From: a virus
IMG/VR virus record: IMGVR_UViG_3300047444_000256
Coordinates: 1 to 38,109 of that record
DNA: 38,109 nt
Reading direction: 5' to 3' (one strand)
Below, in pieces: positions 1 through 7,385 of the stretch. Numbering within the stretch: the first letter of the stretch is position 1; every line of letters starts with the position of its first letter. The notes below the pieces were generated by a model. The model was not told where the DNA came from. It ran no database searches and worked only from the letters and a program-made list of their open reading frames with translations. Made by a program: the position numbers and the translations under genes.

Positions 1-2199
1 GTGCGCGGTGGCTTGCGGATTGGCCTGCGGTGGCACGTTGACGGTGACGCTGTGGTTGATCGTGGTGTCCCCCTTGTTGCTGACGTGGCTGGTGGTCGCC
101 GGGTGTTCGGTGGGGATTGCGTTGAGCGCAGCTCCCACGCCCGCGATGTGGCCACCGCGATACTTCTGCAGCTCAGCGGCGTGGCCCGCCTCAAACTCCT
201 GGAACACGATGTCGGCGAGTTGCTCGGGCGTCGCGCCGCGGGCCTCGGCCGCGCGGAGGTGCGCCATCACACCGGCATACTTGCCGCCCAGCTCGTGCTT
301 GAGGAACGCCAGCTGGGTGCTCTCCTGGCGGATATCGAGGTGACGCTCCTCGGCGAACTTGCGCAGATCCGCCAGCCGCGACCCGGCCCATTGCGCCAGC
401 CCATAGGCGCGGCCGGATTGCGGATTGTAGCCACCGCCGCCATAGGTGATGTCGGCGCGTAGTCCGCTCTCGGCCTGGAAGTTGGACAGGAACGCCGCGG
501 CGACAGACCGCGAGATACCGAGCGTCTCCATCAGCTTCCGACCGAGGTCGCCGGCGTTCGCCGCCACCCCCGACGCGCCGGTGCCGCCGACGCTTTGCGT
601 CACCCGGCCCCACCATGACTGCGGCCCGTGCGCCGAGCCGGTGGTCGGATCAAACTCCGCTTGGCTCTCGGTCAGGGTCTTCCAGGTGTCCTTGACCACA
701 TCCCAGAACCCCTCGGCGCCCTCGGTGACGGCGTCCTTGGTTTTCGGGTCGGTGAACAGATCGCGGATCCATTTGCCGGCGTCTTCGCCCCATTTGCCGG
801 GACCGTGCTTTGCCGGATCCCAGCCCGCCGCCTTCGCCGCCTGCCACGCGTCATAGGCGGCCCACAGGCCTAGCGCGATCTCGCCGACCACCGGGATAGC
901 CGCCAGCCCAGCGCGCGCCCCCAGGCGGCCCGCCAGCCCGCCGGCGCCACGGGTGAAGGTCGCGCCCATGCCCGCGCCAGCACCCGCCGCGGCGGGTGCT
1001 ACCAGCCCGAGCATGCGCAGCAACCCACGCCCCATGGTCCACAAGCCGCGCGCCAGCCGGGACGGCCCCAGGCCGATCATCGACAGCGCGGCGATCGCGG
1101 TCAGCGTCTTCAGCACGTCCGCCAGGATGTCTTTGGTGCCGGCCCACTGGTCGATCGCTTTGCTGGTCTTCTCGAGACCGCCGTAGTCGAACAGCGATTT
1201 GCCGCCGGCCTTCCACACCATGTAGTCGTCGAGCAGTCCGAGCAGCAGCGACAGCATGGCGATGACGCGGCCGAACGGCGTCGCCAGCATCGCCACGCCC
1301 ACCGCGGCAAAGGCGATCTCCAGGAATTTGAGCTTACCGGGTATCTGATCGATCAGATCGAACATGCCGGCGAACGCAGTGATCAGCAGATCGACCACCC
1401 GGAACACGAAGCCCGCCGCCTTGGCTAATCCGTCCAGCAGCGAATTGATCAGCGGGAGATGCTCGCGGAGCGTCACCAGGATGTGGTCGAGCGACGGTTG
1501 AATCTCTTTCAGGAAGTTGGTGCCGAAGCGCTGCCAGATGTTGTTGAGCACGACGCCGAGATCGCGGAAGGTGCGCGTTGCCGCCTCCGCCGCCACCGCG
1601 AACTCTTTCGGGTCGCGGTTGCCCCACACCTCCTTGACCAGCTTCGCGGCGCGCTCTTGTTGCGCGGCCCATTCGCCGGTTGCCAGATAGTGCACCGCAA
1701 GCGGATCGGTGATGCCGACGCGCGCCGCCAGTCGCTGCGCCATCCAGTAGGTCGGCGAATTAGGATCCGCGCCACCCAGCTTGCGGAGCTCCACGCCGAG
1801 CTCTTTCAGCCGCCCCACGTTGTCGGTGGCCGACACCCCGAAGGCACGCAGGAAGCCGATCCCGGCTGGCCCGTAGCTGCGCAGGAAGCCGGCGAACCCC
1901 TCCATGGCGCCGCGCGCCTGCTCGGTCGACATCCCGAGCATCCAGAAGGCATTGCTAACCGACTGGATCTCGTCGGTTGCCATGCCCATGCGCTGGCTGG
2001 CTTGGTAGAGCTCGTTGCCGGTCTCGGCGAACTTCTTGGCCAGCACCACAAGCCCGGTGCCAATGGCGGCCAGCTCCGCATTGAGCAGACCGACACGCGC
2101 GGCGACCCGCTTCAGCCCGCTGAGGAAGCTCTCCTGCGATGCGCCGTCGACGACGTATTTAACATTGACCAGAAACTCTTGGAGGACCTCGGCGGCCAT
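1..2199 (-). CDS. Tail tape measure protein with C-terminal tail-lysozyme domain (partial, 3' end outside window)
   Basis: An open frame of 733 codons runs from ATG at 2199 to the window edge with no stop. Its start overlaps the previous gene's stop as TGATG. Helical N-terminal sequence is followed by hydrophobic or Gly/Ala-rich stretches near residues 293-327 and 398-450, as expected for a tape measure that sets tail length and enters the envelope. Residues about 545-665 look like a phage tail lysozyme: NFQAESGL (candidate catalytic Glu577), then AYGLAQW, RLADLRKFA and a late FQEFEAGH. The last visible residues (TTINHSVTVNV) resemble the ends of other tape measures. Its place after tube, chaperone and hub-like genes fits. 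The family assignment is from memory of conserved motifs; the fold was not computed. Confidence 0.85.
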   Translation of the reverse strand, partial: MAAEVLQEFLVNVKYVVDGASQESFLSGLKRVAARVGLLNAELAAIGTGLVVLAKKFAETGNELYQASQRMGMATDEIQSVSNAFWMLGMSTEQARGAMEGFAGFLRSYGPAGIGFLRAFGVSATDNVGRLKELGVELRKLGGADPNSPTYWMAQRLAARVGITDPLAVHYLATGEWAAQQERAAKLVKEVWGNRDPKEFAVAAEAATRTFRDLGVVLNNIWQRFGTNFLKEIQPSLDHILVTLREHLPLINSLLDGLAKAAGFVFRVVDLLITAFAGMFDLIDQIPGKLKFLEIAFAAVGVAMLATPFGRVIAMLSLLLGLLDDYMVWKAGGKSLFDYGGLEKTSKAIDQWAGTKDILADVLKTLTAIAALSMIGLGPSRLARGLWTMGRGLLRMLGLVAPAAAGAGAGMGATFTRGAGGLAGRLGARAGLAAIPVVGEIALGLWAAYDAWQAAKAAGWDPAKHGPGKWGEDAGKWIRDLFTDPKTKDAVTEGAEGFWDVVKDTWKTLTESQAEFDPTTGSAHGPQSWWGRVTQSVGGTGASGVAANAGDLGRKLMETLGISRSVAAAFLSNFQAESGLRADITYGGGGYNPQSGRAYGLAQWAGSRLADLRKFAEERHLDIRQESTQLAFLKHELGGKYAGVMAHLRAAEARGATPEQLADIVFQEFEAGHAAELQKYRGGHIAGVGAALNAIPTEHPATTSHVSNKGDTTINHSVTVNVPPQANPQATAH

Positions 2200-3263
2200 C
2201 AGCCGGGCGCCTTCGGGCCAGCTTGATCAGGATCGAGCGGCTTTGTGGTGATCTCGGTATACCAAGGTTGCCCGCGGTTATCGCCGTGATGCGTCACGCT
2301 CCACGCGGTATAGATGCCGTCGCTCTCGATGTGTGCCATCATCTGCAACGAATAGGTCTGGTTGATCGCCTGCGAGGTATCACCGCCTTGCGCCTTGATG
2401 ACCTTGTTCACCTCGTCGTTGTTGATCTTGATCTGGCAGCCCGGTGTGATCTGGTAATTTAACAGACACTGCACATGGATCGCGGCGCCGATCTGCTGCG
2501 TCGGAATGCTGGTCATACCGTTGAGGACGTTGATTTCGATCGGCTTGGCGGGCAGCTTCTCGCCCGGGCCCAGCACGTGCAGTTTGTTGTTGCTATCGAT
2601 GAAGCAAAACCCATCGATAGCCTGCGTCAGATCACGCATCACCTCGGGCGGCAAACCATAGAGCGTGCGGCTGCGCGTGCTCTTCTGGGTCTGGATCGCG
2701 TCGATCTGGGTGATGGTTCCCGCGGTGATGCCGTAAGGGCCCATGGCGGAAAGCACCGCATTGATGATGTCCTGCCCGGTGGTGCCGGGCGGCAGTCGCT
2801 TGTTGATGAGCGGCTCGAGCATGGCTTGGCTACCGCACGCGGCATGGATGCGCAGAAACGTGTCGGTGGCGCTCAACTTGCCCTTCTCAAAGAATACGAT
2901 ATCACCGGCAAACAGCTGGCCGTAGCGGGCGTGCTGGTAGCCGCCGCTCAGCGTCACGTTGGTGAATTCCTGGGTGATCTGCTGAGCGAGATCATCCGGC
3001 ACGTTGGTGACCGTGGCGGTCAGTTGCCACGGGTTTAACATCATGCCGGTCTCCACCGAAAATTCGATGTGAAAGTCCGACAGGTTGATGGCCTTGCCGC
3101 CGCCGCCGGCATCGGTCGGCGTGCCAACCGCTAAAGCCCACAGTCTGCCGAATAGTTTGCCGGGTGGCGGCGTCAGCTCGGGTGCGGGCGGGTCGCGCTT
3201 GGCGACAACCTCGACCGGCGGGAGCGTCACTTCGGTGGACGAGTCACGTAGGCTAGCGCTCAC
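2199..3263 (-). CDS. Baseplate hub-like tail protein (gp27/protein-D type)
   Basis: This encodes 354 aa from GTG at 3263, chosen because GGAG lies seven bases upstream. The start lies inside the end of the frameshifted chaperone frame, so the two are translationally coupled. After a Pro-rich N-terminus, the sequence alternates beta-type stretches: HIEFSVETG, TATVTNVP, VTLSGGYQ, YGQLFAGDI and FLRIHAACG. A helical 'QDIINAVLSAMGPYGI' segment and 'DGFCFIDSNNKLHVL' follow. That layout resembles T4 gp27 and P2 protein-D hub proteins, which join the tube to the spike. In many myoviruses the tape measure directly follows the chaperone; here this gene lies between them. The hub call rests on pattern and context, with no catalytic motif to confirm it. 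Confidence 0.6.
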   Translation of the reverse strand: MSASLRDSSTEVTLPPVEVVAKRDPPAPELTPPPGKLFGRLWALAVGTPTDAGGGGKAINLSDFHIEFSVETGMMLNPWQLTATVTNVPDDLAQQITQEFTNVTLSGGYQHARYGQLFAGDIVFFEKGKLSATDTFLRIHAACGSQAMLEPLINKRLPPGTTGQDIINAVLSAMGPYGITAGTITQIDAIQTQKSTRSRTLYGLPPEVMRDLTQAIDGFCFIDSNNKLHVLGPGEKLPAKPIEINVLNGMTSIPTQQIGAAIHVQCLLNYQITPGCQIKINNDEVNKVIKAQGGDTSQAINQTYSLQMMAHIESDGIYTAWSVTHHGDNRGQPWYTEITTKPLDPDQAGPKAPG

Positions 3264-3504
3264 GGCTGCGCTCCAGGTGACGCTGATAGATCCGCTCGTT
3301 CTCGTCCAATACGTCGAGGTAGTCGTTGGCGAGCATCACGTGCTCCAGATCGATCGTGCCATCGAGCAGACCCTCCATGCGATACATGCCTTTGACGGAG
3401 GGGCGCAGCAGATAGCCCTCGCCGTCTGCTACCGCTATCCAATCGAGTTCAGGGTAAGCGTCGGCGTTTCCGTAGCTGCCGCCCCCGGCAACGCGCCGCC
3501 GAAA
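3253..3504 (-). CDS. -1 frameshift extension of the tail assembly chaperone (GT-type C-terminal part)
   Basis: In the -1 frame relative to the chaperone gene, 83 codons run from the slippery run to TAG at 3255-3253. They read as ordinary protein: ELDWIAVADGEGYLLRP, GMYRMEGLLDGTIDLEHV, ANDYLDVLDENERIYQRH. A -1 slip at the T6 run joins chaperone residues 1-130 to this tail and gives a product of about 213 aa. The extension resembles the small DUF6889-type protein I recall downstream of chaperones in DUF3277-tube phages. There is an internal ATG (GMYRMEG), so separate translation is possible, but no convincing ribosome-binding site precedes it. The fusion is inferred from frame, slippery heptamer and coding character. 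Confidence 0.7.
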   Translation of the reverse strand, partial: FRRRVAGGGSYGNADAYPELDWIAVADGEGYLLRPSVKGMYRMEGLLDGTIDLEHVMLANDYLDVLDENERIYQRHLERSRER

Positions 3505-3893
3505 AAACCCGTCAGATTATCCTGCAGGATCTTGGAGACCACCTCGATCATCATCGGTAATGAGTCGAGATCCTCAAACATGATGCGTTTGGCGCGCGGG
3601 TTCCACACGTCGACCCACACCACACCCGAACCATTGCCGCCTTGCTGGCGCTGTGTCATCTCCAGACACATGCCGAGCACGTAGTTGCAATCCTCATCGG
3701 TGATGCGCGACAGCGCCCCGGCAAACGGCACGATCAGCTTGTTGGGTTCCTGCTCGCCGATCGCCGCCAGCGCGTCGCCCATCTCCATCATCTCGGAGAT
3801 CAGCGGCGCGAGACGACGGGCGACGTGGAATTGCTGGAACGCGTTCATTCGTTTGGCGCGGTAGAGGTGATCGCCGACTTTGAATTCCAGCAT
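3435..3893 (-). CDS. Tail assembly chaperone (zero-frame product)
   Basis: This encodes 152 aa from ATG at 3893, two bases after the tube gene. The N-terminus (FKVGDHLYRAKRMNAFQQFHVARRLAPL) has the 'YRA-(K)-x-(M/L)-x-AFxQFHVxRRLAP' pattern I associate with small cytoplasmic chaperones that coat the tape measure during tail assembly. The body is helical with an acidic and hydrophobic mix; the last 22 residues after the slippery codons are Ala/Thr/Pro-rich and low in complexity, as expected when the zero-frame tail matters less than the shifted one. The gene sits between the tube and the hub/tape-measure genes, the usual location. The exact family name is uncertain. Confidence 0.75.
   Translation of the reverse strand: MLEFKVGDHLYRAKRMNAFQQFHVARRLAPLISEMMEMGDALAAIGEQEPNKLIVPFAGALSRITDEDCNYVLGMCLEMTQRQQGGNGSGVVWVDVWNPRAKRIMFEDLDSLPMMIEVVSKILQDNLTGFFGGALPGAAATETPTLTLNSIG
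3501..3510 (-). other. Programmed -1 ribosomal frameshift site
   Basis: The minus strand reads GGGTTTTTTC, with chaperone codons GGT TTT TTC. Two overlapping X-XXY-YYZ heptamers are in the right phase: G GGT TTT and T TTT TTC. Both give the same -1 product, with residues GFFRRRV at the junction. G+C-rich sequence that can form a short stem follows directly. Lambda G/GT and many other tail chaperones use such a site, so position and phase agree with the family rule. Confidence 0.7.
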
Positions 3894-3895
3894 CG

Positions 3896-4363
3896 TTAAC
3901 CCCCGACCACCGACGTGCCGCTGGTGCCGTCGCCGAGCACGCCGTTGACCTGACCCGCGTCGAAGATCCATTCCTGCAGGCCTCCCTCTTTCGCGTAGGA
4001 AACATTCGGCCAACGCTGGAAGGCGCAGTTGGTGCAGGAGATCTGGTCGCCGCGCGCCGGATCACTGATGACGATGACGTTCTGTCCCCACAGCGCCGAG
4101 CTCACACGTTGCAGATCGAGCATCACCGACAGCATCTGATTGGTCGGCGAGGTCTTTAGAAAACGCAGAGTAATGGTGCCGCCATTTCCAGCATGCAGTG
4201 AGTGCATCACCGAGCCGTCAGCGCCTATGGTCATGGTGTTCTTGTTCTCGACCATGGCGACGGTAATGCCTTCTTCGGAATTACCCGAGCCGTAGCCGAG
4301 CGAGAACGAGCCGCCGGGACCGACGATGGACGCGGCAACGTCCATGAACGAATATGTCGCCAT
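3896..4363 (-). CDS. Tail tube protein (DUF3277 family)
   Basis: This encodes 155 aa from ATG at 4363, with AAAGGAAAA upstream. The protein matches the DUF3277 pattern throughout: an N-terminal TYSFMDVAASIVGPGG, then SEEGITVAM, KNTMTIGADGSVMHSLHAG, TITLRFLKTSPTNQMLSVM, GQNVIVISDPARGD and the C-terminal EWIFDAGQVNGVLGDG. In contractile phages this protein stacks as hexamers to form the inner tube through which DNA passes. The length is normal for the family. It lies between sheath-side genes and the chaperone, separated from the sheath by two small genes and an opposite-strand gene. Confidence 0.9.
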   Translation of the reverse strand: MATYSFMDVAASIVGPGGSFSLGYGSGNSEEGITVAMVENKNTMTIGADGSVMHSLHAGNGGTITLRFLKTSPTNQMLSVMLDLQRVSSALWGQNVIVISDPARGDQISCTNCAFQRWPNVSYAKEGGLQEWIFDAGQVNGVLGDGTSGTSVVGG

Positions 4364-4463
4364 GGCAACATTTTCCTTTCGTTTCAGATTGTGGAGGAAT
4401 GGAACCAGATCCGCCGGGCGGCGTTTACGGTCGCGGGGTCGACCCCTGTTTCAGGAGAAAGCT

Positions 4464-4673
4464 ATGCCCAACATCCAAGATGCCGCCCAACAGCTGAACG
4501 CCGCGCTGGATCGCATCGCAGCTGCAGCAAACAACCCGCAGCAAGTGCAACAGGCCGTGCAGGACGCCAAACAGAAGGTCCAGGAGTTTGTGCAGCACGC
4601 CCAGCAGGGCGGCCAGGGTGGCCAGCAGGGCGGCCAGCAGCAGGGCAGCCAGGGCGCCACGCACCAGCGCTAG
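4464..4673 (+). CDS. Small Gln-rich helical protein, antisense to the tail operon
   Basis: This encodes 69 aa from ATG at 4464, with AGGAG seven bases upstream. The first 48 residues form an amphipathic helix rich in Ala, Gln and Asn (MPNIQDAAQQLNAALDRIA, then VQQAVQDAKQKVQEF), likely a coiled coil. The tail is a Gly/Gln run (QQGGQGG, QQGGQQQG). It points against the tail genes and lies between the tube gene and a small membrane-protein gene. Its TAG overlaps that gene's TAG at one CTAG. No promoter was recognised upstream, though a GGGGTCGACCCC palindrome lies at about 4436-4447. Function is unknown. The ribosome-binding site and protein-like helix support a real gene; low complexity leaves doubt. 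Confidence 0.6.
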   Translation: MPNIQDAAQQLNAALDRIAAAANNPQQVQQAVQDAKQKVQEFVQHAQQGGQGGQQGGQQQGSQGATHQR

Positions 4674-4885
4674 GGGTGCTTGGCTAGGCAGCTCTCAATG
4701 ATCTTGGTGATCATTGTGTTTCTAACTTCGGTGTTGTGCGCGAACACGTAGGACGCAACACCGAGGAAGCATATGTTTAGTAACACCAGCAACAAAAATG
4801 CTGGTGGGAGTGCCTTGATCAGCTTGTCGCTGATGCCTGCAATCACCCCGTGGCGACCGTTCCCGTTACTAGGTTCGGTCGCCAC
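4670..4885 (-). CDS. Small single-pass membrane protein, holin-like candidate
   Basis: This encodes 71 aa from ATG at 4885. A basic or polar N-terminus is followed by one strong membrane segment (ALPPAFLLLVLLNICFLGVA, residues about 26-45), then a polar C-terminus ending in IIESCLAKHP. The 'KLIKALPPAFLLLVLLN' segment is one I recall from small membrane proteins of alphaproteobacterial phages, some annotated as holin-like. The gene stands between the Pro/Gly-rich protein and the tube, without an endolysin nearby, so a lysis role is only a guess. Its stop codon shares CTAG with the convergent plus-strand gene. Confidence 0.7.
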   Translation of the reverse strand: MATEPSNGNGRHGVIAGISDKLIKALPPAFLLLVLLNICFLGVASYVFAHNTEVRNTMITKIIESCLAKHP

Positions 4886-4895
4886 GGGACGTCAC

Positions 4896-5456
4896 TTAGC
4901 CTTTAGGTGCCGGTGCCGGCGGCAGCGGCATGCCGACTTCCAGCGAGGGGTCGACAGAAACGTAACGCCATCCCAACGAAGGACAGTAGCACAACATCCA
5001 AAATGTCTTGGACGGCAGCCCCTGGTCGGGATGTCCACCGCTGCCACCCGGCAGGCCCTGGTCAGGACGCGCACCACCAGACGGCAGCCCCTGGTCAGGC
5101 TTTGGCTGGCTTCCCGGCAGCCCCTGGTCAGGCCGTGCCGGCTGGCCAGGGATCGGCTGGCCGGATACGTGACCACCGCCCGGCAACCCCTGCGAGGGAT
5201 GCGGCGGACGGCCGGGTGACGGCCAGATCGTGCCCGGCTGCACCGGGATGCCGCCACCGAAGCCGGGATCGACCGGCACGATGGGATTGCCGAGCGACGG
5301 AGGCGGCCAGATGCCCGGAGGGGGCGGCGGCAAGCCCTGATCGGGACGGTCGCTGCTGATCCCGTAGCCGGGATCGGTCGGACCTTCAGCGCCCGGCAGC
5401 TCATTGCCGGGATGCCCGCGCTCACGCACGGTAAGGAAGCCAGAAACGAACGGCAT
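4896..5456 (-). CDS. Pro/Gly-rich repeat protein with PDQGLP motifs
   Basis: This encodes 186 aa from ATG at 5456, twelve bases after the sheath gene. The protein is almost all Pro and Gly, with five PDQGLP copies and one PSQGLP, each preceded by Arg, Lys or His and followed by small residues. An N-terminal NELPG resembles the same unit. The C-terminus differs: FWMLCYCPSLGWRYVSVDPS, with two Cys and several aromatics, looks like a short folded cap or anchor. Proteins with 'DNELP/DQGLP' repeats occur in rhizobial phages and prophages as I recall, without known function. Placement next to the sheath hints at a virion component. Antisense frames here are shadows of the repeat. Confidence 0.75.
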   Translation of the reverse strand: MPFVSGFLTVRERGHPGNELPGAEGPTDPGYGISSDRPDQGLPPPPPGIWPPPSLGNPIVPVDPGFGGGIPVQPGTIWPSPGRPPHPSQGLPGGGHVSGQPIPGQPARPDQGLPGSQPKPDQGLPSGGARPDQGLPGGSGGHPDQGLPSKTFWMLCYCPSLGWRYVSVDPSLEVGMPLPPAPAPKG

Positions 5457-5468
5457 TTGACGTCTCCT

Positions 5469-7340
5469 TTAGCGGTTGACGTTTACGATCACGTTAGCGA
5501 AATGAACTGCGCCGGCCAGTTTGATCGCACACTGGATGGTCGGCGCGATGCGCTGCTCCCGGATAGCCTGCGGCTGACTTTCCACGAGCGGCGCCCACAC
5601 GTAGTAGCCGAGTGGCAGCATCTGTCCATAGACGATCTGGCCGAACCCGCTGGCATTCCACTGCCCGGGCGCAATCATCCCGTTAATGACGCCCTGCTGC
5701 AATGAATTGGTCACAGTCGCCACCAGGATGTGGATGCCCTGGTTGGTTTGCGGGATTTTGGTGGTCGAGGTGTAGAGCACATTAAACAGATCGGTCTGGA
5801 TGCGATTGGCCAGCCAGTCGGTAGTGTGCCGCTCGTCGAAATACATGCTGCTCGCCATCACGCCCTCCTGGATGATGGCGACGTCGTTGCTGTAGTAGAC
5901 GAACACGTTGGCCCGCTTTAGCTTGAGCGCGGCGGCTTGGTTCTCGGTCAGGATCTCACCCGACACGCCGGGCTCCTGTTTGAATTTTAACGTGATGACG
6001 GTGTTGCTGGCCTCAAAATCGACGGTGAACGCCCGGCCATACATAGAAGCCGAGGCATATTTGCTGTTGCTGCTGAATTGACCGAACGTGCGGGTATAAC
6101 CCAGCGCCTTCATCTGACTGAAGATGTCGACGTTGATCGTCGGATCCAGCGCCGCGGTGTCCTGTGAGGTGTAGCCAAAAATGGAGCTCGGACTGCAGCC
6201 CTCGATAAACTGCGCCACGTTGACGTAGTCGGTAATGCTGATGTCGTTCACCAGAGCAAATTGCAGACCATACCACTGCGGGTGGGCACGCAGCGCGATG
6301 GCACACTGCAATGCCGTTTCCGCTGCGATACCGTTGACCGGCACCGAAGCACCCGCCGCCTGGGTTAGCTTCATCGGCGTCGACACGTCTTGCCCGAGAC
6401 CGGACGAACTGGCGTAGCCGATCGTGCTGGTGGTGCCGGATGAAATCGACTGGATGTGGAACCGCGTGCCGTCAAACCAGCAGCTGCCGCCGGTTAGTGC
6501 GTTGTTAACAATGGTCGCCGCGCCGTTCAGGTTGGTGATGCCGGTGAAATCCATACCCGTGGTGCCGTTCTGTGGCGCCAGCGCACCGGTTGCCGCGGTG
6601 AGCTGGATGATCGCTGAGATGTCGGAGCCGCTGGCAGGTGCGCTGGCGTAGGTGATGGTGGACGCGGTGCCGGTGGTAGCGCTGCGAATCACGAACGCGC
6701 CGAGCTGATTGTTCCAGCTCGCGGTGCCATAGCTGGCCATCGCGGTGGAGATCAGACTGCCCGCGCTGGCCAGACGGGTCGGCGTGTCGGTGCCGGTCAT
6801 GGTGGAGAAATTGATCCCCGCCACGTGGTGCAACGTGCCGTCGATGGTGATGTCAAACGCGCCGTTGACGAGGCCCTGCAGCTGCGTCACCAGCGCGTCC
6901 TGCGCCACCGGGGCGAAGGTGCCGCCGGTCAGATGCGCCGAGGTGGCCTGCAACAGGTGCGCCGTGCCGTCGATGGTGATTTGCATGGTGCCGTTGGTGA
7001 CCAGCTTCAGCTGATTCTGCAGCGCGACCTGTTGCGATGTGGTCATGATGCCACCATGCAGGATGGCGTTCGACCCGTTCTGGGCGAACCGTCCGACATA
7101 GAGCACGGCCGGCTGCGGCGACTGCGAGAAGAATAAGTCCGCCGCCAGGAACTCCGGCGCGGTGGATCCGAAATCCTCGGCGACACCATCCAGCGTGCTG
7201 TATTGCCGGATGCGCTCATTGACGTCGATCGCAACCGATGGCCCGGCAATGCAGAGCGCACCGAAATTGCGCAGTGGCACTGCCAGCGGGCTCATGTTGA
7301 TTTGCACATTGACGACGTCCGATACGCTCAGACCGGGCAT
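5469..7340 (-). CDS. Tail sheath protein (DUF3383 family)
   Basis: This encodes 623 aa from ATG at 7340, with CAGGAG upstream. The start (MPGLSVSDVVNVQINMSPLA) and the segment with ERIRQYSTLDGVAEDFGS, EFLAADLFFSQSPQP and LYVGRF are typical DUF3383, a contractile sheath-like family. The C-terminal half keeps the sheath core (FGYTSQDTAALDPTINVD, TFGQFSSNSKYASASMYGR, TLKFKQEPGVSGEILTENQA). Residues about 95-345 hold repeated beta modules: two 'ITIDGT' hairpins, then two copies ending 'STITYAS' and 'STIGYAS'. These probably form surface domains on the sheath. The length seems above the usual family size, explained by these insertions. Confidence 0.88.
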   Translation of the reverse strand: MPGLSVSDVVNVQINMSPLAVPLRNFGALCIAGPSVAIDVNERIRQYSTLDGVAEDFGSTAPEFLAADLFFSQSPQPAVLYVGRFAQNGSNAILHGGIMTTSQQVALQNQLKLVTNGTMQITIDGTAHLLQATSAHLTGGTFAPVAQDALVTQLQGLVNGAFDITIDGTLHHVAGINFSTMTGTDTPTRLASAGSLISTAMASYGTASWNNQLGAFVIRSATTGTASTITYASAPASGSDISAIIQLTAATGALAPQNGTTGMDFTGITNLNGAATIVNNALTGGSCWFDGTRFHIQSISSGTTSTIGYASSSGLGQDVSTPMKLTQAAGASVPVNGIAAETALQCAIALRAHPQWYGLQFALVNDISITDYVNVAQFIEGCSPSSIFGYTSQDTAALDPTINVDIFSQMKALGYTRTFGQFSSNSKYASASMYGRAFTVDFEASNTVITLKFKQEPGVSGEILTENQAAALKLKRANVFVYYSNDVAIIQEGVMASSMYFDERHTTDWLANRIQTDLFNVLYTSTTKIPQTNQGIHILVATVTNSLQQGVINGMIAPGQWNASGFGQIVYGQMLPLGYYVWAPLVESQPQAIREQRIAPTIQCAIKLAGAVHFANVIVNVNR

Positions 7341-7385
7341 GGCGTGCTCCTGTAGGTTTCAGTCGTGTGAAAGAGAGGGTGGCGG

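Noticed and set aside
1110-1310. Arg/Trp/Cys-rich minus-strand frame inside the tape measure gene
   Set aside because: It is an out-of-phase reading of the tape measure, which is open without interruption across the region and has matching motifs.
3435-3893. Broken tail gene or sequencing error instead of frameshifting
   Set aside because: The run of six T with in-phase heptamers, and the known frameshifting of this gene type, explain the two frames without an error. An indel in the T run cannot be fully excluded from sequence alone.
4425-4664. Minus-strand Leu/Ala-rich frame that looks like a membrane protein
   Set aside because: It is the reverse reading of the Gln-codon repeats of the 4464-4673 gene; CAG repeats read backwards give Leu runs. 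No good start or ribosome-binding site was seen.
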